64,000 nucleotides of DNA from Yoonia maricola (GCF_002797915.1 NZ_PGTY01000003.1:372001-436000), one strand, 5' to 3'. Counted from the first letter of the stretch, positions 9,281 to 18,003 are shown. Notes: generated by a model from the letters alone, not told the origin. Numbers and translations are program-made.

Positions 9281-9705
9281 GACAGACCTCCCAGATCGAT
9301 TTGCGCAAGCTTGCGTGCCTGCGACAGATCCAACACCTGGGCGTCAGGCTGACCTGACAACAAAGCCACAGCGCCCCGAATATCATAGGTTTGTCGCAGC
9401 TTGGCGATGAACCCATCGATAAGTGGAGACGGCACATTGGGATAATAACCCATTTCGCACAAACACCCGCGACCCAATTGATACAAGAAGACGGGTTTGT
9501 CGTCTAACCATGGCAGGCTGGGGTCTTCGATGTCATCGTCTGGAAACAGTACCGACCAATCATCACCCACGGCCAAAGACATCTGGTCATAATGCACGAC
9601 ACGCGCCTGCAGCTTTGCGAAAAGAGCCCGTTGGCAGGCCCCGCGCACAAAAAGGGCAGCGACAGCGGCGCGCGTTTGCGTTGGGTGCAAAGCAAACGCT
9701 GGCAT
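9277..9705 (-). CDS. Small uncharacterised component of the MoxR ternary operon
   Basis: A 142-residue soluble protein with no recognised catalytic motif, signal peptide or membrane segment. It has an N-terminal helical region (TRAAVAALFVRGACQRALFAKLQ), an acidic middle (LFPDDDIEDPSLPWLDDKP) and a mixed C-terminus (GYYPNVPSPLIDGFIAKLRQTYD, then DLSQARKLAQIDLGGL). Its ATG begins directly after the stop of the MoxR gene and its stop overlaps the vWA-like gene by 4 nt, so it is an integral operon member made with its neighbours. Small bpX-type domains occur at this position in related operons and may link the ATPase to its vWA/propeller partner. That role is inference from position only. Confidence 0.6.
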   Translation of the reverse strand: MPAFALHPTQTRAAVAALFVRGACQRALFAKLQARVVHYDQMSLAVGDDWSVLFPDDDIEDPSLPWLDDKPVFLYQLGRGCLCEMGYYPNVPSPLIDGFIAKLRQTYDIRGAVALLSGQPDAQVLDLSQARKLAQIDLGGLS

Positions 9706-10914
9706 CTAGGTTTGGTCCGATACCTCTGGGCGAGGCGTATCGTCCGATGAAACTGCAGCAACAAGCCCGGTGCGCAGAACTGACAACGTGGGTGGCATAT
9801 CATCCACCGAAAAACCCCCATCAATGCGGGTCAGCAATGACTCAAGTTTGACTTGCCAGACCTCAAACCCCGGATCAGAGGCCAGCGCAGGTTTCTGCGA
9901 CAGCAACTCTTGGCCATAGTTCACCAGATCCACGGCAAGTGCTTGTGGGCCAAAACTGCTTTGCTTAACGCTTTCGCGCAGCAAAGTGTTTTCACCTTTG
10001 GACAATTCAGCTGCCAATAGATCCTTTACTTCGGCTTGCAGCGCAGGGTCTTGCACCATGTAAATAATAGGCCACATATCCGCGAGGGTTGCTTGGGTCC
10101 GGCCACCCAACAAAGCCGCCGCGGCAATCAGTTTTTGACCTTTGACCAAGCGACGGTCCGACATCGCCAAACCACCTACCCGCAGCTTGCGCACGATATG
10201 TACGTAGGGTTCCAGCGTTTGGGTCAAATCCACATCAGAGACGGCTTTGGTCAACATTTGTAAATCAGCCGCCGAAAGCTTTGCTGGGGCAGTATCAGAC
10301 GCTGATTGCAGTTCGGATTTCGCCTGCTGCCATCCCGCCGATAACAACGCCGTCAGGCTTTCTTCGCTGACAGGCGCGACAAAGCTGGTCAGCAAAAACC
10401 GGTCGGCAAAGGCCTGTAGCATAGGGTCATCAGGCAGCGCGTTTGAGGCAGCAACACAGCTCCAAAGTGGGACATCACATTCAAATGTGCCGCGCCGATA
10501 AATCCGTTCATTCAAGACACCCAAGAGAGTATTCAAAATCGCGGTGGAACCCAAAAATATTTCGTCAAGAAAAGCAATGTTTGCCTCGGGCAGCATGTTT
10601 TGTACCACAGGCCGAACTTTGCCATCCTTGAGGGCAGCAAGATCCAAAGCGCCAAACAGCTCGCTCGGCTCTGTGAAGCGACCAATCAGATATTCAAAAT
10701 ATTTGCCTGAAAACTGCTGTGCCGCGGCCTTGACTGCGGCAGACTTACCCGTGCCTGGCGGGCCGACAAACAGGACATGTTCTTTCGTGACAATGCCCAG
10801 AACCACCAGTTCAAACAACAGGCGGCGTTCGACAAGCTGTCCACTGGCGGTATCGATCACCTGTGATACCCGTTCAAGGATTTGGGGAAGGTCTTGATTA
10901 GCAGATTCGGACAT
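9706..10914 (-). CDS. MoxR family AAA+ ATPase of the ternary system
   Basis: A 402-residue AAA+ ATPase with Walker A GPPGTGKS at 51-58, Walker B IAFLDE ending at D117-E118, sensor-1 Asn158 (AASN) and a candidate Arg finger at R172 (FADRFLL). The FTEPSELFG segment after Walker A is typical of the MoxR/RavA branch, chaperone-like ATPases that remodel partner proteins together with vWA-domain proteins. The C-terminal 150 residues are helical. It is first in the four-gene operon, so the operon promoter should lie in 10915-10991. I chose the ATG at 10914, preceded by GTGAGCGGT; an ATG five codons upstream at 10929 has no purine-rich site. Confidence 0.85.
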   Translation of the reverse strand: MSESANQDLPQILERVSQVIDTASGQLVERRLLFELVVLGIVTKEHVLFVGPPGTGKSAAVKAAAQQFSGKYFEYLIGRFTEPSELFGALDLAALKDGKVRPVVQNMLPEANIAFLDEIFLGSTAILNTLLGVLNERIYRRGTFECDVPLWSCVAASNALPDDPMLQAFADRFLLTSFVAPVSEESLTALLSAGWQQAKSELQSASDTAPAKLSAADLQMLTKAVSDVDLTQTLEPYVHIVRKLRVGGLAMSDRRLVKGQKLIAAAALLGGRTQATLADMWPIIYMVQDPALQAEVKDLLAAELSKGENTLLRESVKQSSFGPQALAVDLVNYGQELLSQKPALASDPGFEVWQVKLESLLTRIDGGFSVDDMPPTLSVLRTGLVAAVSSDDTPRPEVSDQT

Positions 10915-10991
10915 ACCGCTCACATTCAAAGGAATTTAGGGTAGTCTAGGTGTGAGTATCCGGTAAGCAAGATGAAACTGGATCACCACCG

Positions 10992-12185
10992 TTACGTCAG
11001 CGCCTCGGCAATACGTTGGGCCAACATGCGCGCGACCGCGTCTTTCGACATACGTGGCCAGCTTTCCGCGCCTGTCGCCGTGATCAACGTCACCGCGTTC
11101 TCTGATCCACCCATGATCCCAGTTTCAGGCGACACATCATTGGCCACGATCCAGTCGCATTGCTTGCGTTCGCGTTTCGCCGTTGCATTGGCGATCACAT
11201 CATCGGTTTCGGCGGCAAAACCGACCACAAGCTTTGGGCGTCCCACATCCATCTGTGCAACAGTTGCAAGGATGTCAGGGTTCTCGGCGAAAGTCAGTTG
11301 CGGCAAGCCAGATCCGTCCTTCTTAATCTTACTGTTCCCTGCATTCGCCACATGCCAATCCGCGACAGCCGCGGCAAAAACAGCAGCCTCGACGGAACCT
11401 GCGGCATGTACGGCCTCTCGCATCTCTTGCGCCGTTTGGACCTTCACCGTGGTCACACCCATCGGCGGCGGCACATCTGCAGGCCCGGTTACAAAGGTCA
11501 CATCCGCGCCCAGCGCAGCCAAGGCCCGCGCAATCGCGGTCCCCTGCGCGCCAGAGGATCGGTTCGCGATATAGCGCACCGGATCAATGGGTTCATGTGT
11601 CGGGCCGGAGGTCACCAAAACACGGCGACCCTTCAGCGGGCCGTCAGCCAAAGCGGCATCTACAGCCGCGACAATTTCTGGCACTTCAGCCATACGGCCC
11701 GGTCCGTATTCCCCGCAGGCCATGTCGCCCTCATTCGGGCCAACCACCAAAATACCGTCGCCCCGCAATATCGCAAGATTGCGCTGGGTCGCCGGATGTT
11801 CCCACATCCGTACATTCATCGACGGCGCAATCAAAACGCGCTTGTCAGTGGCCAAAAGCAAGGTTGAGGCAAGGTCATTGGCGAGGCCACAAGCCATTTT
11901 CGCCATCAAATCAGCCGTGGCAGGAGCCACAACAATCAGATCGGCAGCGCGGGACAACTCGATATGCCCCATCTCTGCCTCATCTGTGAGGTTAAAGAGG
12001 TCTTGGTAGACTTTGGATGCCGATAAAGCCGACAGGCTCAATGGTGTTACAAATTCTACCCCTGCCGTGGTTAAAACGGGCGTCACTTGCGCGCCCTGTT
12101 CGCGCAACCTGCGCACAAGGTCCAACGCCTTGAAGGCGGCAATGCCGCCTCCAACAATCAAGAGAATATGCTTATTTGTGAGCAT
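10992..12185 (-). CDS. coaBC: Bifunctional phosphopantothenoylcysteine decarboxylase / phosphopantothenate-cysteine ligase
   Basis: Carries out two consecutive steps of coenzyme A synthesis: CoaB joins 4'-phosphopantothenate to cysteine, and CoaC then decarboxylates the product with FMN. The N-terminal flavoprotein domain shows ILLIVGGGIAAFKALDLVRRL and the PxMNxxMW substrate motif (PSMNVRMWEHPATQRN). The ligase half begins near residue 185 with RVLVTSGPTHEPIDPVRYIANRSSGAQG, and ANDVS occurs near the end. The ATG at 12185 (397 residues) is preceded by GGGGAA at 6 nt. The frame also offers a GTG at 12215, which adds a polar ten-residue leader that the family lacks. Its start lies 65 nt downstream of the rpoH stop on the same strand. 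Confidence 0.95.
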   Translation of the reverse strand: MLTNKHILLIVGGGIAAFKALDLVRRLREQGAQVTPVLTTAGVEFVTPLSLSALSASKVYQDLFNLTDEAEMGHIELSRAADLIVVAPATADLMAKMACGLANDLASTLLLATDKRVLIAPSMNVRMWEHPATQRNLAILRGDGILVVGPNEGDMACGEYGPGRMAEVPEIVAAVDAALADGPLKGRRVLVTSGPTHEPIDPVRYIANRSSGAQGTAIARALAALGADVTFVTGPADVPPPMGVTTVKVQTAQEMREAVHAAGSVEAAVFAAAVADWHVANAGNSKIKKDGSGLPQLTFAENPDILATVAQMDVGRPKLVVGFAAETDDVIANATAKRERKQCDWIVANDVSPETGIMGGSENAVTLITATGAESWPRMSKDAVARMLAQRIAEALT

Positions 12186-12250
12186 GCGCTTTCCCCGGCC
12201 ATAGTGGTCTGACACTAGGTCAGATCAGACCGGAAAGACAACGCCAGTAG

Positions 12251-13129
12251 CTATGCAAAGAATGCATGCACCTCAGAGCTTTGAGACTCCAGGCTTTTGC
12301 GCATTTTACCAAAGGCCGCAGCTTCCAACTGACGGACACGTTCCTTTGAAAGGCCCAGCTCTGTGCCAAGGCTTTCTAAAGTGCGTGGGTCCTCGCGCAG
12401 TTTGCGTTCCCGCACGATGAACTGCTCACGATCATTCAGGCCTGACAGTGCTGTCAACAACCACTGGCGCAACGTGTCATTGTCATGTGTATGCTCAACT
12501 GTTTCAGCCGCCTGCGGGCCGTCATCTTCCAGCGCGTCAATCCATTCGCGGCCTTCGTCTTCGACCGATTGGGTCGCATTCAGTGAAAAATCAGAGCCCG
12601 ACAGGCGACCTTCCATCATTTCAACATCATGCAGCGGCACGCCGACTTCGATGGCGATCAACTCGCGCATCTCATGCTTATCCATCACCCGACCCTCTGC
12701 GGCCGCTTCACGCTCCAACCGGGCCTGCACGCGGCGCATGTTAAAGAACAATGACTTTTGTGAGGAGGTAGATCCAGTACGCACCATGGACCAGTTGCGC
12801 ATAACGTAGTCTTGGATCGATGCCTTGATCCACCACACTGCATAGGTGGAAAAACGAACACCGCGATCTGGGTCAAACTTGTCAGCGGCCTTCATTAAAC
12901 CGACAGACGCTTCCTGAATAAGGTCGTTCATCGGCGCACCATAGCGCTTGAACTTGGACGCCATCGAAATCGCCAGGCGCATATAGGCTGTAATCAAACG
13001 GTGCAAAGCCTGTTCATCACGCTCATCACGCCAGGCGTAAGCAAGCGCCAGCTCAGTCTCGGCATCCAGCAGTTCCGCCTTCATCGCCGTCCGAGACAAA
13101 GTTTGATCAGAAAAACCGGTAACGCCCAT
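12251..13129 (-). CDS. rpoH: RNA polymerase sigma-32 factor, RpoHII-like
   Basis: Alternative sigma factor of 292 residues with regions 1.2, 2 (NDLIQEASVGLMKAADKFDP; RFSTYAVWWIKASIQDYVM) and 4 (EDPRTLESLGTELGLSKERVRQLE). The heat-shock-sigma 'RpoH box' QKSLFFNMRR at 124-133 separates it from RpoD. The context SMVRTGSTSSQKSLFFNMRRV resembles RpoHII of Rhodobacter, which handles singlet-oxygen and general stress, more than the RpoHI type; this subgroup call is from memory of family sequences. The start at 13129 is fixed by a strong AGGAG 7 nt upstream; a further seven-residue extension is less likely. A TGATCC element upstream (13203-13208) may be an ECF sigma -35 box. Confidence 0.92.
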   Translation of the reverse strand: MGVTGFSDQTLSRTAMKAELLDAETELALAYAWRDERDEQALHRLITAYMRLAISMASKFKRYGAPMNDLIQEASVGLMKAADKFDPDRGVRFSTYAVWWIKASIQDYVMRNWSMVRTGSTSSQKSLFFNMRRVQARLEREAAAEGRVMDKHEMRELIAIEVGVPLHDVEMMEGRLSGSDFSLNATQSVEDEGREWIDALEDDGPQAAETVEHTHDNDTLRQWLLTALSGLNDREQFIVRERKLREDPRTLESLGTELGLSKERVRQLEAAAFGKMRKSLESQSSEVHAFFA

Positions 13130-13223
13130 TGTATTTCTCCTAGGTTGCACTGTGATGCATTAACTTTGTTGTCTGAAATGGGTACGCAGGGTTAAACAAA
13201 ATGGATCACAAAAAGTTACTGAT

Positions 13224-13751
13224 ATGGCATTGCCCAAGCTCACTCTTATCCTAGGCGGCGCGGCATCGGGCAAATCTGCCTTCGCCGAACACCTTGTTTT
13301 GCAAGGCGGGAACGGCACACCGATCTATATCGCCACTGCACAGATTTTTGATGATGAGATGGCAGATAAAGTTGCAAAACATCGCGAAATGCGTGGAACG
13401 GGGTGGCATACAATAGAGGAACCGGTCGATTTTACAGGGGTACTCGCACAGGTCGCAAAGGGTCAGCCTGTCCTGATTGATTGCGCAACGCTCTGGCTGA
13501 CCAATCTGATACTGGGGGAACATGATGTCGTTGCACGGACTGACGCCCTCATCACGGCATTGGCGCATTGCAATGGGCCGGTCATGATCGTCTCAAACGA
13601 AGTTGGCCAAGGCATCGTGCCCGACAACGCTTTGTCGCGCAGGTTCCGCAATGCGCAGGGACGGCTGAACCAAAGGCTCGCGGCTCAGGCTGATCTGGTC
13701 GTGGCCGTCATGGCCGGACTGCCCCTCACGCTCAAAGGCAGCCTCGCGTGA
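13224..13751 (+). CDS. cobU: Adenosylcobinamide kinase / adenosylcobinamide-phosphate guanylyltransferase
   Basis: Bifunctional enzyme of cobalamin nucleotide-loop assembly: it phosphorylates adenosylcobinamide and then attaches GMP. The P-loop GGAASGKS is at residues 11-18. The family signature follows, with KHREMRGTGWHTIEEP carrying the guanylylated His, then VLIDCATLWLTNL and VSNEVGQGIVPDNALSRRFRN. At 175 residues it is full length. Its stop overlaps the following phosphatase gene by 4 nt (GTGA), so the two are translationally coupled. Cobalamin is relevant to this genome because ethylmalonyl-CoA mutase, encoded at 43138, needs it. Confidence 0.94.
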   Translation: MALPKLTLILGGAASGKSAFAEHLVLQGGNGTPIYIATAQIFDDEMADKVAKHREMRGTGWHTIEEPVDFTGVLAQVAKGQPVLIDCATLWLTNLILGEHDVVARTDALITALAHCNGPVMIVSNEVGQGIVPDNALSRRFRNAQGRLNQRLAAQADLVVAVMAGLPLTLKGSLA

Positions 13752-14311
13752 CCAAGCTATGGCTGGTACGCCATGGCCCAACCCATGCGAAATCCATGGT
13801 GGGGTGGTCGGATATCCCCGCCGATCTGTCCGACACCGCAGCGATCAGCCGCTTACGGGATTTCTTGCCTGATGCGCCGGTGGTATCATCTGACCTTATC
13901 CGTGCGGCAGGTACTGCCGATGCGCTCAATCCGAAAATACGGCTGCCACACGACCCGAACCTGCGTGAGATCAATTTCGGTGACTGGGAACTGCGCACAT
14001 TCAGCGAGGTTGAGGCAGAAGACCCCGACCGCATTCGCGCCTATTGGGAAACCCCCGGCCATGTGGCCCCACCCAATGGTGAAAGCTGGAATGCTGTGCG
14101 GCAACGTGTTGATCGCGCAATCGAACGGCATCTGACCAACAACGATAAGGACCTGATTATCGTAGCGCATTTTGGCGTGATCCTGACCCAAGTGCAGCGC
14201 GCGCTTGGCATTGGAGCATATGAGGCCTTCAGCCACCGTATCGATAACCTCTCCGTTACACTCCTCGATACCGACGGCTGGACGGTAGAGCATATCAATC
14301 ACAACCCATGA
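13748..14311 (+). CDS. Histidine phosphatase family protein, candidate alpha-ribazole phosphatase
   Basis: A 187-residue member of the histidine (phosphoglycerate-mutase-like) phosphatase superfamily. The catalytic RHG motif is in LWLVRHGPTH at the N-terminus, with the proton-donor region REINFGDWELRTFSE and the second His in IIVAHFGVILTQVQRAL. Start is a GTG overlapping the cobU stop by 4 nt. The overlap with cobU makes a role in cobalamin synthesis attractive: CobC/CobZ-type enzymes dephosphorylate alpha-ribazole phosphate. Histidine phosphatases have many substrates and cannot be assigned by motif alone, so I leave the symbol blank. Confidence 0.85.
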   Translation: MTKLWLVRHGPTHAKSMVGWSDIPADLSDTAAISRLRDFLPDAPVVSSDLIRAAGTADALNPKIRLPHDPNLREINFGDWELRTFSEVEAEDPDRIRAYWETPGHVAPPNGESWNAVRQRVDRAIERHLTNNDKDLIIVAHFGVILTQVQRALGIGAYEAFSHRIDNLSVTLLDTDGWTVEHINHNP

Positions 14312-14371
14312 TGGGCCGCGTCACAGATGATCGTTAGCATGTTGGAACCATGATCAGATAAGAGGCTAAGC

Positions 14372-15064
14372 ATGACTTATAACCTCTATATCGGTGATCG
14401 TACCTTCAGCAGCTGGTCCTTGCGTGGCTGGCTGATGCTGGAAAAATTTGGGCTGCCCTATCGGGCGCATATGGTTGGGCTTTATTCCGGCACGATGCAG
14501 GAAGATTTGGCACATCTTGCGCCAGCCAAAACGGTGCCCGCGATGCAAACCGCGCAAGGTCACGTGTTGACCGACAGCCTGGCCATGGCAGAAACATTGA
14601 CAGAGAATCACCCCGATGCGGGCCTCTACCCCACTGATCCGGCGGCACGCGCACTTGCCCGCTCTATCACAGCAGAGATGCATAGCGGGTTTCACGGCCT
14701 GCGCGGTGCCTGTCCCATGATGCTGGGGTTTTGTTGGGACGGGTTCACGCCCACGCAAGCGGTCAAAGATGACCTGCAAAGGATCGAAGAACTTTGGCAC
14801 CTTGCCCGTGCGCGGCACGGCGTAAATGACCCATGGCTCTTTGGCGACTACTCGCTGGCTGACGCGTTCTACGCGCCTGTGGCTATGCGCATCACGGCCT
14901 ACAATTTGCAGGTCAGTGATCAATCGCGTGCCTATGTAGACACCCATCTGAATGACCCTGCATTTCTGGCATGGCGCAAGGCCGCGTTGGAGGAGGTGCA
15001 TGACCCTTTCCCCTATCAACAGCCATCGCTGGATAAACGACCATGGCCCGGTGACGAAAATTAA
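14372..15064 (+). CDS. Glutathione S-transferase family protein
   Basis: A 230-residue cytosolic GST. The thioredoxin-like N-terminal domain begins YNLYIGDRTFSSWSLRGWLML, in which the SSWS serines are the likely glutathione-activating site, and continues with the glutathione-binding loop KTVPAMQ and the DSLAMAETL helix. The C-terminal all-helical domain includes WLFGDYSLADAFYAPVAMRI, the N-capping/hydrophobic staple region of GSTs. The substrate is unknown. The gene stands alone between the phosphatase and the ComM-type gene. The glutathione synthase gene (gshB) lies about 1.6 kb downstream on the other strand, a neighbourhood that may or may not be functional. Confidence 0.88.
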   Translation: MTYNLYIGDRTFSSWSLRGWLMLEKFGLPYRAHMVGLYSGTMQEDLAHLAPAKTVPAMQTAQGHVLTDSLAMAETLTENHPDAGLYPTDPAARALARSITAEMHSGFHGLRGACPMMLGFCWDGFTPTQAVKDDLQRIEELWHLARARHGVNDPWLFGDYSLADAFYAPVAMRITAYNLQVSDQSRAYVDTHLNDPAFLAWRKAALEEVHDPFPYQQPSLDKRPWPGDEN

Positions 15065-15115
15065 CCTTTCTTAAAGACCCGCACCCTACCCGTTAACCAT
15101 AAACGGGGGATCGCA

Positions 15116-16630
15116 ATGGTCGCGCTGGCCTATACAGTTGCATTTGAAGGGATCGAGGCGCGCTTGGTGGAAGTCCAATGTGCGGTGACGCCGGGCATCC
15201 CAGCGTTCTCTATCGTGGGACTGCCAGACAAGGCAGTCTCGGAGGCGCGGGAAAGGGTGCGCGCAGCGCTGACGGCGATGGCCATTGCGCTGCCGTCCAA
15301 GCGGATCACGGTAAACCTATCGCCAGCAGACTTGCCCAAAGAAGGGTCACATTTTGATCTGCCCATCGCGCTAGCGCTTTTGGCCGCACTCGAAATCATC
15401 CCGCATGACGAAGCCGCCCAAACCGTCGCATTGGGTGAACTGTCTTTGGACGGCACGCTCGTCCCCGTTGTCGGGGCCTTGCCAGCGGCCATGGCTGCCG
15501 CACAGGAAGACCGCACACTCTTGTGCCCGCAGGCCTGCGGGGCCGAGGCCGCTTGGGTCGGCGCAGTCAATGTAATCGCACCGCGTACGCTGGCTGATAT
15601 GGTACGACACTTCACCGGACAATCGGTCCTGACACCGGCAGAACCCGGTGAGGTCGTGGGGCATGCCGGCGCACGCGATCTGTCCGAGGTCAAAGGCCAA
15701 GAACGCGCAAAACGCGCGCTGGAAATCGCAGCCGCCGGACGGCACCACCTGCTTTTGGTCGGCTCCCCCGGATCAGGCAAATCAATGCTGGCCGCGCGCA
15801 TTCCCGGCATCTTGCCGCAATTGACACCAACCGAGGCGCTTGAAACATCCATGATCCATTCGCTGTCAGGGCTGCTGGATGAAGGCGGGATCAACTGCGA
15901 ACGTCCTTTCCGCGAGCCACATCACACGGCCTCCATGGCCGCTATTGTGGGTGGCGGGCGGAACGCCAAACCCGGCGAAATTAGTCTTGCGCATAACGGT
16001 GTGCTTTTCATGGATGAATTCCCCGAATTTCCGCGTACCGTTCTTGAAACCTTGCGCCAACCTATTGAAACTGGCGAAGTCGTTGTCGCGCGCGCCAATG
16101 CGCATGTGCGTTATCCATGCCGGTTCATGCTTGTTGCCGCCGCAAACCCATGCAAATGCGGCTACCTTGCAGACCCGGCGCGGGCCTGCGCACGCGTACC
16201 CATTTGCGGCGAAGACTATATGGGCCGCATTTCCGGGCCCCTGATGGACCGGTTCGATCTGCGCGTTGAGGTGCCTCCCGTCGCCTTCACCGACCTCGAC
16301 CTACCCGAGGCAGGGGAAAGCTCTGCCAATGTGGCGAACCGCGTGCATCAGGCGCGCGAGATGCAAGCCAAACGCTTCACCGATCATCCCCAAGCCCGTG
16401 TGAACGCGGATATGGAAGGTCATCTACTGGAAGAAATCGCAACGCCCGACAGTGACGGACGCGCACTTTTGGTGAAAGTCGCCGAACGGTTCGGGCTCTC
16501 CGCGCGGGGCTATCACCGGGTTTTGCGCGTCGCCCGCACTATCGCGGACCTCGAAGGGGCGGCAGAGGTGCGCCACCCCCACGTCGCCGAAGCGGTCAGC
16601 TACCGGCTTGCCATGGCGAAAGAGGTCTAG
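15116..16630 (+). CDS. YifB/ComM family Mg-chelatase-like AAA+ ATPase
   Basis: A 504-residue protein with the standard three-part ComM architecture: an N-terminal Lon-like domain (residues 1-170, beginning VALAYTVAFEGIEARLVEVQ), a Mg-chelatase-type AAA+ core (Walker A GSPGSGKS at 216-223; Walker B LFMDEFPEF) with zinc-type Cys residues in ANPCKCGYLADPARACARVP, and a C-terminal helical domain (LSARGYHRVLRVARTIADL). ComM of Vibrio and Haemophilus is a hexameric branch-migration helicase that promotes integration of transformed DNA; the family is widespread also in non-competent bacteria. Convergent with gshB, with 10 nt between the stops. Confidence 0.92.
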   Translation: MVALAYTVAFEGIEARLVEVQCAVTPGIPAFSIVGLPDKAVSEARERVRAALTAMAIALPSKRITVNLSPADLPKEGSHFDLPIALALLAALEIIPHDEAAQTVALGELSLDGTLVPVVGALPAAMAAAQEDRTLLCPQACGAEAAWVGAVNVIAPRTLADMVRHFTGQSVLTPAEPGEVVGHAGARDLSEVKGQERAKRALEIAAAGRHHLLLVGSPGSGKSMLAARIPGILPQLTPTEALETSMIHSLSGLLDEGGINCERPFREPHHTASMAAIVGGGRNAKPGEISLAHNGVLFMDEFPEFPRTVLETLRQPIETGEVVVARANAHVRYPCRFMLVAAANPCKCGYLADPARACARVPICGEDYMGRISGPLMDRFDLRVEVPPVAFTDLDLPEAGESSANVANRVHQAREMQAKRFTDHPQARVNADMEGHLLEEIATPDSDGRALLVKVAERFGLSARGYHRVLRVARTIADLEGAAEVRHPHVAEAVSYRLAMAKEV

Positions 16631-16640
16631 GGTCAGGATC

Positions 16641-17579
16641 CTAGCGCCGCGCCTCAATCGCCTGCCAGATCTTTTCGGCGATATTCACGCCGTCAAAGCG
16701 CTCAAGCTCTTGAATGCCTGTGGGTGAGGTGACGTTAATTTCGGTCAACCAGTCACCGATCACATCAATGCCCACAAATATCTGGCCTTTCTCGCGCAGA
16801 AGCGGCCCGATGTGCGCGCAAATCTCACGATCGCGCTTTGTCAGCGCCACTTTCTCAGGGCGCCCACCCACATGCATGTTTGAACGGGTTTCACCCGCAG
16901 CAGGAACACGGTTGATAGCGCCAACAGGCTCTCCATCAACAAGAATGACCCGTTTGTCGCCCTTCGAAACATCAGGCAGGAATTGCTGCATGATCAGCGG
17001 CTCCCGGTTGATGCCCGCAAATAATTCATGCAGCGAGGCAAGGTTGCTGTCGCCGGCTTTCAGCTTGAACACACCGGCGCCGCCATTGCCATAAAGCGGC
17101 TTGAGGATCACATCACCATGCTGCGCACGAAATGTCTTGAGCGTTTCAAGATCACGGGCAATCATCGTTGGCGGCGTGAGATTGGGAAAGTTTAGCACCA
17201 AGAGCTTTTCGGGATAATTTCGGACCCAGAAAGGATCATTCACCACCAGCGTTTCAGGATGCACCATATCCAGAATATGCGTGGTCGTGATATAGCCCAT
17301 GTCAAAGGGCGGGTCCTGACGTAGCCAAACCACATCAAAATCAGCCAGATCGACGATTTGCTCTGCGCCAAGGCGAAAATGATCGCCTTTCACCCGCTGC
17401 ACGGTCAGTGGCCAACCCTTGGCTGTTACGCGGCCCTGATCATAGGCGAGCTTATCGGGCGTGTAATAAAACAGCGCATGCCCGCGCGCCTGCGCCTCTT
17501 CCGCAATCCGAAAGGTGCTATCGGCATCAATATCTATCGGCCCAATGGGGTCCATCTGGAAAGCGATCTTGAGCGACAT
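16641..17579 (-). CDS. gshB: Glutathione synthase
   Basis: ATP-grasp ligase joining gamma-glutamylcysteine and glycine, the last step of glutathione synthesis. Residues 1-120 form the pre-ATP-grasp domain ([40 protein letters not shown]). The ATP-grasp core follows, with the flexible glycine-rich loop [11 protein letters not shown], the [17 protein letters not shown] strand and the metal-binding end [15 protein letters not shown]. At 312 residues it is normal length. Single gene, transcribed away from the yraN-rsmI pair on the same strand with a 67-nt gap. Confidence 0.95.
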   Translation of the reverse strand: MSLKIAFQMDPIGPIDIDADSTFRIAEEAQARGHALFYYTPDKLAYDQGRVTAKGWPLTVQRVKGDHFRLGAEQIVDLADFDVVWLRQDPPFDMGYITTTHILDMVHPETLVVNDPFWVRNYPEKLLVLNFPNLTPPTMIARDLETLKTFRAQHGDVILKPLYGNGGAGVFKLKAGDSNLASLHELFAGINREPLIMQQFLPDVSKGDKRVILVDGEPVGAINRVPAAGETRSNMHVGGRPEKVALTKRDREICAHIGPLLREKGQIFVGIDVIGDWLTEINVTSPTGIQELERFDGVNIAEKIWQAIEARR

Positions 17580-17646
17580 AACAGGCCTCGTGCATAGAAT
17601 ACTCTGCCACTAGATGGCCCAGCACTGGCCTATGTGCAATGGGCCG

Positions 17647-18003
17647 TCACATTTCCATAAATGCATTCTCGATCACGTTTAGCCCACCCATGGCGTTCAC
17701 AACCGCCAGATCAAAACGCACGTCCGTCAATTGGCCCAGCGGTTCGCCTGCCAAAAATTCACCCGCACTTGCCACAATACGGTCCATTTGCCTGCGGCCC
17801 AGACGCGTCGCTGCCTTTGCAAAACTGTGACTTTTCTTGACCTCGACAAAAACAACCGTGTCGCCTTCGCGCGCGATCAGATCAATTTCACCGGCCTCAC
17901 TGCGCCACCGGCGTGCCGCAATTTCATGGTCGCGTTTGATATAGTCATTGGCAACAATATCCTCGGCGGCAAGCCCTGCATAATATCCGACGGTTCCGCT
18001 CAT
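17647..18003 (-). CDS. yraN: YraN family (UPF0102) endonuclease-like protein
   Basis: A 118-residue protein of the YraN/UPF0102 family, which has a restriction-endonuclease-like fold. The core motif is visible: RRWRSEAGEIDLIAREGDTVVFVEVKKS, with the nuclease-type E-(x)n-D-(x)n-ExK residues. The biochemical role is not established in most bacteria. Its start overlaps the rsmI stop by 4 nt. The trio rsmI-yraN next to an LpoA-type lipoprotein gene is a conserved neighbourhood in proteobacteria, which supports all three calls. Confidence 0.9.
   Translation of the reverse strand: MSGTVGYYAGLAAEDIVANDYIKRDHEIAARRWRSEAGEIDLIAREGDTVVFVEVKKSHSFAKAATRLGRRQMDRIVASAGEFLAGEPLGQLTDVRFDLAVVNAMGGLNVIENAFMEM

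Noticed and set aside
12186-12215. Ten-codon GTG-initiated extension of coaBC
   Set aside because: The ATG at 12185 has GGGGAA at good spacing and starts exactly at the conserved flavoprotein strand.
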